Assembly (NCBI RefSeq): GCF_010730575.1
Contig: NZ_AP022614.1
Coordinates: forward strand, 2,914,001 to 2,978,000
Length of the DNA stretch: 64,000 nucleotides
Reading direction: 5' to 3'
Source: Mycobacterium parmense
GTDB taxonomy: Bacteria > Actinomycetota > Actinomycetes > Mycobacteriales > Mycobacteriaceae
The position numbers and the translations under genes were made by a program. Below are positions 45,801 through 52,944 of the stretch, piece by piece (within the stretch, counting starts at the first letter, position 1; every line of letters starts with the position of its first letter). The notes under the pieces were generated by a model. That model was given only the letters and a program-made list of their open reading frames with translations, was not told the DNA's origin and did not search any database.

Positions 45801-46296
45801 GCGCACCGTCGACGCGCAGCATCAGCGTCGCCGTCTCCTCGGCGACGACGAACGAAAGCCCGAACGAAGACGGCCGCCCGGGGCGGTCCCATGGCACGTC
45901 TTCCAGCACGGCTTCGTCATCGTCGGCGTCCCCGCCTGCCCCCTCAGGAGTGGGCGTCGCGGGCCGCGGCGCAACGTCGGCAGCGTCGTCACCGGTCTCC
46001 TCCACGGTGGGCATCGACGGCGCCTGCTCGGCGTCGAGGTCCCGTTCTTCCTCTAGACGCAGCACCGGGTACAACGCGCCGACGATGTACTGCGCCGTCG
46101 GAGGCCCGACGAGGATCTCCCCGCCGTGTTCGCTGACAAACAGCCGGTTCAGGTCTCTGGGCCGGTTGATGTTCTGCCCGGGCGTCAAGCCGACGGGTGT
46201 GGCGCCGGGGTAGGTGCCATCGGCGTCGGCCAGCGGGCCGAGGAGGTCGCGCCGGACGGCGTCGATTACAAGGTCTCTTGTCTCCTCCGGTGTCAT
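42817..46296 (-). CDS. drmA: DrmA-like SF2 helicase of a DISARM-like block
   Basis: The 1159-residue protein is an SF2 helicase of the DrmA type. The Walker A is PTGGGKTE (Lys492), the Walker B-like box is DELHLISG (Asp706-Glu707), motif III-like is ATATTRAY, and motif VI lies in QVAGRVGRDPGKG (about 950). The N-terminal ~400 residues carry the DrmA-type domain (RPSSFGLSFVVAEE). It should unwind or translocate on DNA with DrmB. The ATG at 46296 overlaps the stop of the upstream unknown gene (ATGA), and the stop overlaps drmB, so the four genes are one operon. Confidence 0.88.
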   Translation of the reverse strand: MTPEETRDLVIDAVRRDLLGPLADADGTYPGATPVGLTPGQNINRPRDLNRLFVSEHGGEILVGPPTAQYIVGALYPVLRLEEERDLDAEQAPSMPTVEETGDDAADVAPRPATPTPEGAGGDADDDEAVLEDVPWDRPGRPSSFGLSFVVAEETATLMLRVDGARYEPFPFSFMGSSRTGWHRIPVHAEVTVPLGGDGAHVSSHESVIIEPLRLEVGVHARATVNGRRIITCYLVNRTVANGLKLAQRVLFTARLTAAVPKAQLIDYPDQDADTTSEAASLRLLYAHAPVRAVGHGVDAVVTCLGDIAFVRTESLPVAAVRGTTPNIADADGSLAVDMDALGRWDLDAVATVERMITSYRHWISDLAQAAANLTGPARDTAQAHVRACGAFADDIAAGWALAASGPVHECLRGASSAMAQQRRSYAAPTRAVSVTNGVVTVAGTEPGSAGRAEWRPFQLAFLLANLAQVVDPQHRRRGVVDVIWMPTGGGKTEAYLALAAFTMLFRRRSDPAAGGTAVIMRYTLRLLTAQQLQRAASLLCALETLRVANPAVLGRERFSIGAWLGRASTPNWRRHALGELRRLATGRRGATRPFLLSRCPACAAALGDVVDGRVLGYGVQSTPGGDRMQASCPNPACAFHLANNRGQGLPVYEVDEDIYIKPPTFVVATVDKFAQLAWNERARALFGLDGNGSRKRPAPALVIQDELHLISGPLGSLVGLYESAIDQLCRHDGGCRPHVVAATATTRAYARQAAALYACPADQVRLVPPPGLTVNDSFFAKLDAASAPRTFLGVCATGAAKFAHVQMRVQASLAHAASALEQQSAPVDPYWTNVVFFGALRDLGQAKALISTDLRAYAWRLVRATGIRTGAPRSGGERRAIRSLIDVELTSASSNAASEALEALSRPRGQPGAIDLALATSVIEVGVDIDRLGLLTIVRQPKTAAQYIQVAGRVGRDPGKGPGLVVVVLNPLTGRDVSHYERFTAVHQRLYAAVEPASVTPFTDAALERGLRGALASIVRQVRTQGADRVLPDDIALVGAAAQGIGERATQLAGADATARVDALASDALNEVQTAVEEQLAWGVAGRPGVQFLRPLEDPAPIETASWPVLTSLRSVDADAALRIDEDWLPARVGTTDETKPIPAAVETPAAADDGEAW

Positions 46297-47903
46297 GCGC
46301 ACCCCGTTGTTGCCGTCAGCGCGGTGACGCGTCGGCCCGCCGCGTCGATCGGGACGCCGAGCCACGTGCGCGGAACCGCAACGGGTTCGTCGAGTCGGGC
46401 TGTAACCACGGCGAGCAGTAGTGACCCGAGGTCGCCGGCGTGCAGCACCGCCCAGCCGTTCTCATCGACGTCGGCCACCCACGTGCGGTCGCCGAGCAGC
46501 GCGAGAAGGTCGCGGCGGATCTCTTCCCCGGCTTGGTGATGAGCGGTGCGCACTGTTGTCAGGTCGCCGAATCTGCCAAGTAGCTCCGACGCGCTGATCG
46601 TCCTGACGAGGGCGTTGAACCCGTGCTCGTGCAGCGGCGCGATGTACGACTCGTCCAATGGATTGCGCAGCAGCACTCGCGCGTAATCATCGCTGAGTGT
46701 TTGTGCCAGGTCACGGCGCAGCGCCGCATGCCCGTGAGCCGCGAGCGCGGACCGCAGCGCCGTCTTCAGCTTGGCGACGTAGCCCCGGACTTCGAGGATG
46801 CGACCTGGCGACCAGCCCCGCCGCCGCTCGAGCCAAGCGTCCGCCCGCGCCACGAGCTGTGCATGCGGCGCAGCACCAACACGCACCGCGAGCACCACGC
46901 CCCTGGCCACCGTGGCCAGCGATACGGCGGACAACGCCACCGCATCGGTCTCGTCGTCGACGGCCACTACGTGCGGCCGAGGCCCGATTTCCGGATGGAA
47001 GAAAATCGCGTGCCCTGACGCCACCTGCACCTCAACTGCTTCCGCCATGTCCTCGGTCGCGGTTGCGGCAGGGCGTGGGGTTCGTTGCGCCGCCGCCGAT
47101 GCCTCGCGCCCATGCAGCCAGCCGTGGAGGGCCGGCTCACTTCGCTGCGGCCCGTCGTCGTGCAGGGCGAGCTGGGGCCGGCCTGTGGGCGGCAACAGCC
47201 ACAGGTCGTTGGCGCGCAGCCGCGGAGCGTCGGCCGTAAGCACAACCCGCACCTCGGGGGCGACGGGTGCCGTCAGGAGCCAGCCCAGTTCTCGCATTGT
47301 CACGTCGGCCGCTCTGAACGGCGACGAGAAAGCCGTCGCCGGATGCCCGATGAGAACGGCCGCCTGATGCGTGACCGGTGCTCTTCGCAGGTCTGCGGGA
47401 CAGGCGGTGTCCACACAGTTCAGGTCATTGCCGGCCAACCATGCGCTGATCGGCTCAAGCCACTGCGGGCGCGGCACCATTAGGATCACCTCCGGCCGGC
47501 CCTCGGGAGTTGCGCCGTACTCGCACAGCACGTCCTCTACCTGAGCGGCGATCGGCGAGGACGAGACCGCGAGCGCATACAGCGCATCGCTAAGGACCCG
47601 CAGCCGGTCACAGAGCGTGTGGTCTGGGCGCTCCGCGAGGAACCGCTCCACGACCCCGAGGGTGTCTGTGAGACCGGCGACCGGGTCAGTCGGCGCCAAC
47701 GGCGTGGCGGTGAGCACGCGCCGGACCCTGAAAAGTGCCGCCAGAACGTCCGCCGCCACCGAAGAGGTCTCGACGAACTGCCGCAGCAAGCCGCCAGAGA
47801 CCGTGACCTGTTCCAGCTCCCGCCACTGCACGCGCGCGATCCTGATCGACGGGTGCTCCGACGTCCGCCACGTCGTTAACCACTCCCCCAGCGCCGTCAC
47901 CAC
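46293..47903 (-). CDS. Unknown DISARM-associated protein B (536 aa)
   Basis: The 536-residue protein ends in ATGA overlap with drmA and overlaps the 310-residue gene by 7 bp, so it is operon-bound. No known catalytic motif is seen. Regions such as RPEVILMVPRPQWLEPISAWL, AVLIGHPATAF and ARDAWLERRRG-like charged stretches (ADAWLERRRGWSPGRIL) suggest a Rossmann-like N-terminal part and a helical C-terminal part. Position just upstream of drmA is where class 2 DISARM carries drmE (unknown function, ~800 aa). This gene plus the next could be a split, diverged counterpart; that is a guess. Confidence 0.65.
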   Translation of the reverse strand: MVTALGEWLTTWRTSEHPSIRIARVQWRELEQVTVSGGLLRQFVETSSVAADVLAALFRVRRVLTATPLAPTDPVAGLTDTLGVVERFLAERPDHTLCDRLRVLSDALYALAVSSSPIAAQVEDVLCEYGATPEGRPEVILMVPRPQWLEPISAWLAGNDLNCVDTACPADLRRAPVTHQAAVLIGHPATAFSSPFRAADVTMRELGWLLTAPVAPEVRVVLTADAPRLRANDLWLLPPTGRPQLALHDDGPQRSEPALHGWLHGREASAAAQRTPRPAATATEDMAEAVEVQVASGHAIFFHPEIGPRPHVVAVDDETDAVALSAVSLATVARGVVLAVRVGAAPHAQLVARADAWLERRRGWSPGRILEVRGYVAKLKTALRSALAAHGHAALRRDLAQTLSDDYARVLLRNPLDESYIAPLHEHGFNALVRTISASELLGRFGDLTTVRTAHHQAGEEIRRDLLALLGDRTWVADVDENGWAVLHAGDLGSLLLAVVTARLDEPVAVPRTWLGVPIDAAGRRVTALTATTGCA

Positions 47904-48829
47904 AAGTCCTCGTCAACGGCGGCCGCCTCCGGCTCCGTCAGAGACAGCACTTCTAGTCCTGCCCTCGGAGCCAGCAGCGCACTGAGCGTGGCGGGTAACA
48001 CGGCTGGCGCGGCCCATCCAGACGCCTGCAGACCCGCCGCGGCATCGGCCGCCGCGGATCTGCGTCGCGAGAGCAGCACAAGCATGGGCACCTCCGGCCA
48101 GTTACGCCGTGAACTAGCGACCCAACCGGCCGACCCGACGATGACGACAAGGCGCGGACGTAGCGCCGCCGCCCACGGCACTTCGTCGCGATCCGGAATC
48201 GCGCCCATCAGCAGCACCGGGTACCGGAACCAGCCTTGCAACTGCAGCCCCGCGAACAACCGGCCCCGAAGGCGAGGCGAAGTTTCCGACGGGAACATGA
48301 GGTCGACATCCGCGCGGAACGACCCCGGCTCGCCCGCGACGACGACGGGATGGGCACAGGTGGCGGACAGCCGTTGCCCGGCAACGCCCTGCGCGCAGTC
48401 AAGCGCTTCCGCGACCTCGACCCGAACGTTGTCCGGCAACCTTGTATCGGGCCGGTGCGGGAACCCCGCGGGCAATCGGTGGACGCTGTCTCGGTTGCCG
48501 CGCAGCCGGAGTCCACCGAACCTCAGCTCGTCGTCGCTCAATTCGTCGAGTCGCTTGTCCGTGAGCCGCCCCGAGCACCAGCCCGCGACTTGCACGCCGC
48601 GCTCAAGCTTCAAGTGCTCGCAATCAAAGCAATCGACGCGCGCAAATGCGGCGCCGAGCGCGGCCATCACGCCGGCCAGTCGAAGCGTCGGGACAGTGAC
48701 CACGACCCGTAGGTTTCGCCCCGCCCTCGGGCCAGCGATCGTCAGCTGCTCCGCCAAGCGGCCCAGGTGAAGCAACCCAGCGGGATAACGCGTCGCTGGC
48801 TCAACATTCTGCGGTAGCGCCTGTACCAC
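47897..48829 (-). CDS. Unknown DISARM-associated protein A (310 aa), first gene of the operon
   Basis: The 310-residue protein begins MVQALPQNVEPATRYPAGLL and opens the unit. It shows a hydrophobic strand pattern (LRVVVTVPTLRLAGVMAALG, then RPRLVVIVGSAGWVASSRR, VPMLVLLSRRRSAAADAA) typical of alpha/beta folds, with a lone CFDCEHL Cys pair. I cannot assign a family. Its operon place and the 7-bp overlap with protein B link both to the DrmA-DrmB pair. The promoter should lie in 48830-49263. Confidence 0.62.
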   Translation of the reverse strand: MVQALPQNVEPATRYPAGLLHLGRLAEQLTIAGPRAGRNLRVVVTVPTLRLAGVMAALGAAFARVDCFDCEHLKLERGVQVAGWCSGRLTDKRLDELSDDELRFGGLRLRGNRDSVHRLPAGFPHRPDTRLPDNVRVEVAEALDCAQGVAGQRLSATCAHPVVVAGEPGSFRADVDLMFPSETSPRLRGRLFAGLQLQGWFRYPVLLMGAIPDRDEVPWAAALRPRLVVIVGSAGWVASSRRNWPEVPMLVLLSRRRSAAADAAAGLQASGWAAPAVLPATLSALLAPRAGLEVLSLTEPEAAAVDEDLW

Positions 48830-49263
48830 TTCGTGACGACGTTCCGGTCAGGGGCTTCGTCTACTCAGCCGGTACGAGCGCAACGGCGAACGTGATGATC
48901 GCGCCAAACGCTGGCCGCGACCGCAGCGCTAACCACGTCTTCGTATTGAAGCCGTGCCCGCTGACGCCCTTGAACTTCCCCACGACGAGGCACGATATTC
49001 GAATCCGTTTACCTGCGTGGATAAATCCGTGACTTAGCTAAACGAAATCTTTCAGGTTGGCTCAGGGGCTAGCAGGTCGGCCGCCGAGCTGACCCAGATG
49101 ACCCTCGGTGGCGATCCCTCGCAGAGCATGGCAAGTTGTTCCGGAAGCTGTCACCCCGCTGGATGTGCCACTGGCATCACCGTCCGGAACACCGCCGCTC
49201 TGCGGTGCGCACGGAGTTGCGAGCCGCGCGAGTGGAACGCCGGGGAGCGGGACGAGTGACCGG
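48830..49263. other. Island spacer, probable promoter region of the DISARM-like operon
   Basis: No gene is seen on either strand in these 434 bases. The sequence near 49010-49070 is the most A+T-rich part (GTGACTTAGCTAAACGAAATC), which fits a promoter reading left into the DISARM-like operon. Short plus-strand frames look like shadows of the hydrolase gene end. Confidence 0.35.
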
Positions 49264-50151
49264 CTACGCCGGCCGGATCAGCCTCGCCGGTGCCAGCAGC
49301 TGGCCGTGATCCTGCTCCGCTTTCCTCACGAGCTCGTACATGGTCGCGACACCGCTGAGCTTGACGGGCGGCTCCCACGGTTCGGCGTGAGTCCATAGCC
49401 AGGCCGTGCGGATCTCCGGGATTAAGAACGCCATGGCACTGAAGGTGGAGTCGCAGCCGGGAACACCGAGCCGGCTGTGCTGGGACGGGTCGACGCCCGG
49501 CGGCACCCGCATCCGCAGCGTCTGCTCTCCGTTCTGTTCGACGATGGCGCCTTCTGTCTCCCACGGTCCGGTACCCACCTGATCGCTATGGAAGCGGAAC
49601 GGAAGCGCGGAGTCCCCGGCGACTCGGGTGATGTAGCCGCCGACGCTGGGGATGTCGTCGAACGACACCACCGCGATCATCGCGGCGAACAGTCGGTACT
49701 CCGCCGACCGGTCGAGCAGGGCCGACTGGTGCTGGCTTTGGAATGCCCTGAACGCCGCGGGATCACCGATCCAGAGCCGCGGCAGGTGTCCCGCGGCTTC
49801 GCCCTTGCCCCAGGTGATCCGCCATAGCTTGGGATCGGGTGCACGCTTGGCGATCAGGAACGACTTGGAGCGGTTCCTCTCCGCGTTGTCCGCGCTGTAC
49901 TGGCGAAGCGCCTCAACGACTTCGGCCACGGGCCGGCCTCGAAGCCCTGCGACGTGCTTGAGAGCGGGTTCGGGATTGTCCCCGGCGAAGGCGACTGCGA
50001 TGTCGTCGTCGACGATCACGACCTTGAGACAGGGGTCCTCGTAGATCCGCCGGGTCAGCGTCTCGTCCCGGAAGTCGGTCACCTTGGTGTCCGCGAGCAG
50101 CGTGATGCGTCCGTCCGCGTCTCCGAGGATCTCCGCGATGGCGAACGTCAC
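49264..50151 (-). CDS. Proteasome/HslV-like Ntn-hydrolase homologue
   Basis: The 295-residue protein begins MTFAIAEIL, so removal of fMet would expose a Thr. The next parts follow the proteasome beta/HslV pattern: ITLLADTKVT (Asp20, as Asp17 in proteasomes), CLKVVIVDDDIAVAFAGDN (Lys42, as Lys33), and AGLRGRPVAEVVEALRQY for the first helix. A second half (about 150-290) is less like proteasomes and may be a separate domain. It could be a peptidase. No ATPase partner, Pup or HslU gene is near. The start codon is GTG. Confidence 0.68.
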   Translation of the reverse strand: MTFAIAEILGDADGRITLLADTKVTDFRDETLTRRIYEDPCLKVVIVDDDIAVAFAGDNPEPALKHVAGLRGRPVAEVVEALRQYSADNAERNRSKSFLIAKRAPDPKLWRITWGKGEAAGHLPRLWIGDPAAFRAFQSQHQSALLDRSAEYRLFAAMIAVVSFDDIPSVGGYITRVAGDSALPFRFHSDQVGTGPWETEGAIVEQNGEQTLRMRVPPGVDPSQHSRLGVPGCDSTFSAMAFLIPEIRTAWLWTHAEPWEPPVKLSGVATMYELVRKAEQDHGQLLAPARLIRPA

Positions 50152-50192
50152 CGTCCAGTGCCTACCTGCACCGCTCTTACCAGCTCAGGGCC

Positions 50193-50566
50193 TCAGTCCC
50201 GTACCTCGGACTGTTCGAGGAGCTTGTACAGCGCGGAGTGCACCTGGACTGGGTCCCGCGGGTACGTGAGCTTCTCCACCGTGGTGTCGCCCTTGTGGAA
50301 CGCGATCTCGATGATCGCGACGTCGCCGGATTCGTCGAAGCAGGGCAGCGACAGGTGCCCGCCGCGCTTCGAGGTTCCGGTGTACCCGACGTCATTCGGA
50401 CCGAACGTCTCGCGAGTTCGAATATCGGGTGGAGACCGTAGTTGTAGCGCATGTCCGGAAGAGACTCTTCCGACTCGGACAGCGCCGCTCGATCCGGCTC
50501 GCCCAGAGCAAGAAAGAGGGCGCGCATCGCGGTGCGGACGGCCTCGTTCGAGAGTGACTTATTCAT
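50193..50566 (-). pseudogene. Frameshifted conserved hypothetical protein
   Basis: Reading from ATG 50566, MNKSLSNEAVRTAMRALF runs to GLHPIFELAR, then the sensible frame shifts near 50415: ETFGPNDVGYTGTSKRGGHL, PCFDESGDVAIIEIAFHKG and TYPRDPVQVHSALYKLLEQ continue in another phase to a stop at 50193. The two frames together make one ~125-residue protein. The break sits at CGCGAG and is explained by losing two bases of a CG run, either real or a sequencing error. The family is unknown; it neighbours the Ntn hydrolase and may be its partner. Confidence 0.6.
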
Positions 50567-50722
50567 CGTTTTCGTGCTCCGTACTTCGATGAGGGTTGCC
50601 CGATCCATTGGCGTGCACGGCCGTAGGGGCGGGACTTGGGTCAGTACTTAGGACACCCGATCCTCGCCTGAGCGACGGTTCCTGCGCAGCGTCTCTGCGG
50701 TGTGCCGGGTGGTGCTGGCCCA

Positions 50723-51556
50723 TCACCGTGGCCGGGGCTCGGTCCCGCGTCCGGTTGCGTCTGGACGGGCACCATCGAGGCGGCGGTGGATCATCGACAG
50801 AGTGCCCAGCACGTCGAGCGCGTCCTGCTCGGACACCTCCCACACCAGCCGAGGCTCGTGCGCCGCAGGGTTCCGGAACGCCGCGAAGACACCTTCGGCC
50901 AGCAGTGCGATGCCCTCTTGCTCGTTGCGCTCGGTGACGGTGGAGCAGTTGGTGAGGTGCACCCGCGGCTGCTTCCCGCGTAGCGCTGCCTGGACGAGAG
51001 CGCGGCCGTCTTCGTCGAGCCCCGACTTCTCCCGCAGCCGGGTGCCGAGGCCCTTGACCGCTTCGAACACGGCCTCGTAGCAGTCCTTGCGCAGCAGCTC
51101 CTCGCGGCAGTGGCGGATCACCTCCGGATGCGCGTCGCGTGCTTCGAGCAAGTGGCGCAGCCGCCCGCTCCGGGCCGAGGCCTCCGAGGCCGTGGTGGCC
51201 TTCGTGGCGGGGCCGATCTTGCCGTCGTCGCGCACCCGATAGCCCGACAGTGACAGCACCTGGGTCAGCTCGTCACGGGCCACCGCGGCCTTGGCCTGGC
51301 GGTCCCAGACCATGTCGGGCTTCATCGCCGCGGTGATGACGGCGAGGATCGGCCGGCCGTCCCGCTGCGAGTACTGCTTCTCCTGCATGCTCGCGGCGAG
51401 GCGCTTCCACTTAGTCGCCGTCGCGCCGAGCGGGTCCGGCATCCCGACGGACGCAAGGACTCGTGTGAGTTCAGGTCCGGTGTACAGCTCTCCGATGATC
51501 CTCGCGATGTTCTCGATCGAGCCGTGACCGAACGGTGAGATGGTGCTGGCCGCCAT
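50723..51556 (-). CDS. TIGR02391-family protein (predicted abortive-infection type)
   Basis: The 277-residue protein has a C-terminal TIGR02391 (Ymh-like) domain (about 165-265): CYEAVFEAVKGLGTRLREKS, GLDEDGRALVQAAL, EGIALLAEGVFAAFRNPAAHE, with the RNPAAH motif. The N-terminal part (KWKRLAASMQEKQYSQRDGR) is helical and of unknown fold. TIGR02391 proteins sit in defence neighbourhoods and are thought to act in RNA or nucleotide attack, but this is not proven. It is divergent from DUF488 with 97 bp between, which holds two promoters. Confidence 0.78.
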   Translation of the reverse strand: MAASTISPFGHGSIENIARIIGELYTGPELTRVLASVGMPDPLGATATKWKRLAASMQEKQYSQRDGRPILAVITAAMKPDMVWDRQAKAAVARDELTQVLSLSGYRVRDDGKIGPATKATTASEASARSGRLRHLLEARDAHPEVIRHCREELLRKDCYEAVFEAVKGLGTRLREKSGLDEDGRALVQAALRGKQPRVHLTNCSTVTERNEQEGIALLAEGVFAAFRNPAAHEPRLVWEVSEQDALDVLGTLSMIHRRLDGARPDATGRGTEPRPR

Positions 51557-51653
51557 CGCAGCAGGCTATCTCCGCGCGGCGACAGTCACGGTTCCATCGC
51601 GCACCCGCGGGGTTACTGCTCACCGTCGTGGGGGGTGATGCACCATAGGGACC

Positions 51654-52124
51654 ATGGGCACCGCTGACACCACCTCGCACGCCGCCGCTACGGGGACGCT
51701 TGTGAGCATCGGGTACGAGGGGAAGAGCGTCGACGATCTCGTCGCCCAGCTGCTCGAACAGGGCGTGCGCGTGCTCGTGGACGTACGCCTGACCCCGCTG
51801 AGCCGGAAGCCCGGACTGTCGAAGACGAAGCTTTCCGAGGCCCTCGCCGCCGTGGGCATCGGCTACGTGCACCACCGCGCACTCGGCAATCCGAAGGACA
51901 ACCGCGCCGGATTCCGCGCCGGTGAGCCGGGGTCCCGCGCCCGGTACCGCGACGTCCTCGAGACCGCCGCCGCGACCGACGCGCTGGCCCATGTGTCCGA
52001 GCTGCTGGACGGCGGCGTCGTGGCGCTGCTGTGCTTCGAGTACGACCACGCCGAGTGCCACCGCGACATCGTCGTGCGCAGGCTGCTCGAAGCCCGGCCC
52101 ATGTCCGCCGTGGTGCACGTCTAG
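51654..52124 (+). CDS. DUF488 domain protein
   Basis: The 156-residue protein matches DUF488: VSIGYEGKSVDDLVAQL, VLVDVRLTPLSRKPGL, IGYVHHRALGNP, ALLCFEYDHAECHRDIV. The conserved Cys-His site near the C-terminus could bind metal or take part in chemistry; function is unknown. DUF488 genes often pair with an unknown partner in mobile islands. The stop overlaps the stop of the minus-strand neighbour (tail-to-tail, 4 bp). ATG 51654 lies in GGACCATGG. Confidence 0.88.
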   Translation: MGTADTTSHAAATGTLVSIGYEGKSVDDLVAQLLEQGVRVLVDVRLTPLSRKPGLSKTKLSEALAAVGIGYVHHRALGNPKDNRAGFRAGEPGSRARYRDVLETAAATDALAHVSELLDGGVVALLCFEYDHAECHRDIVVRRLLEARPMSAVVHV

Positions 52125-52909
52125 AACAAGGGGTTCTCGAACTTCGGGCGCCAGACGCCGAGGACGGAAAACGACCGGCGACGGCGGTTCTGGTTGCCGA
52201 CGTAGAAGTGCACGTCGTTGTCCGCCGACAACATCTCGTCGCGCCACTTCTTGAGCATCGCTTCCCTGGCGCCGTCAACGCCGTAATCGCGTAACCACTT
52301 TCTGCCGCCCTGCCCGGCCTCCCAGTCGAGCACCTTCTGCTCGTGTCCTTTGCACTTCGGCGACGCGCAGCGGTACTTGTACCGGACCGCGAACGGCGCG
52401 GGCTCGAGGGGCTTGAGCGAGGTGCCGAACAGGTCCGGCGCAGAAGCCTTGTCGATCTTCGCCTGCTCGTCCGCAGTCCACGGGTCGCCGTCGATGACGG
52501 CCACCTCGACGTCGGTGGGCTTGATCAGGCCCAGTGACGGCGCCGGGGTCGCCATGCCGCCCCTGGGGTTCTGGTCGAGGAGCTCGCACATCGTCGTGGC
52601 GCCGATGAGGCCGCCGAGGTTCATCCGACGCCGCTGCCAGTTACTGGTCGTACCAAGTTGCTCCACGTGCACCAGCTCGTCCTGGCGCGGCCGGAACGAC
52701 TCCGGGCGGTTGTCGTTGGACTGGTGGTACGTGCCGTTCACCAGAATAATCTCGTACTTTTTGAACTGACTGTCGAAGTCGGCGTTGCGGAACTTCACCG
52801 GGTAGAGGCGAATCCACTCGGGGCGGCCGCGATCGAGCCTGACGCCAGCCACGCAGACGGTCTCGCCGTACGTCTCGCTCGGGTTCGGGTAGGTCTTGAC
52901 GGTGATCAT
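52121..52909 (-). CDS. Hypothetical protein paired with DUF488, zinc-finger type
   Basis: The 262-residue protein begins MITVKTYPNPSETYGETVC, with a conserved-looking Tyr/Arg-rich start (LDRGRPEWIRLYPVKFRN) and FDSQFKKYEIILV. A short zinc finger (CASPKCKGHEQ) sits near residue 205. ATG 52909 has GGCGAAGG as ribosome site; the longer frame overlaps the replication-type gene. I cannot name the family, but this pair (DUF488 plus such a protein) sits in the island's defence part. Confidence 0.65.
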   Translation of the reverse strand: MITVKTYPNPSETYGETVCVAGVRLDRGRPEWIRLYPVKFRNADFDSQFKKYEIILVNGTYHQSNDNRPESFRPRQDELVHVEQLGTTSNWQRRRMNLGGLIGATTMCELLDQNPRGGMATPAPSLGLIKPTDVEVAVIDGDPWTADEQAKIDKASAPDLFGTSLKPLEPAPFAVRYKYRCASPKCKGHEQKVLDWEAGQGGRKWLRDYGVDGAREAMLKKWRDEMLSADNDVHFYVGNQNRRRRSFSVLGVWRPKFENPLF

Positions 52910-52944
52910 GACCTTCGCCGTCTCGTCGCCCGTACGAGGGGACT

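Noticed and set aside
49264..50151. Core proteasome subunit PrcB
   Set aside because: Only the N-terminal part resembles a beta subunit; there is no PrcA, Pup or ATPase gene, and it lies in an island.
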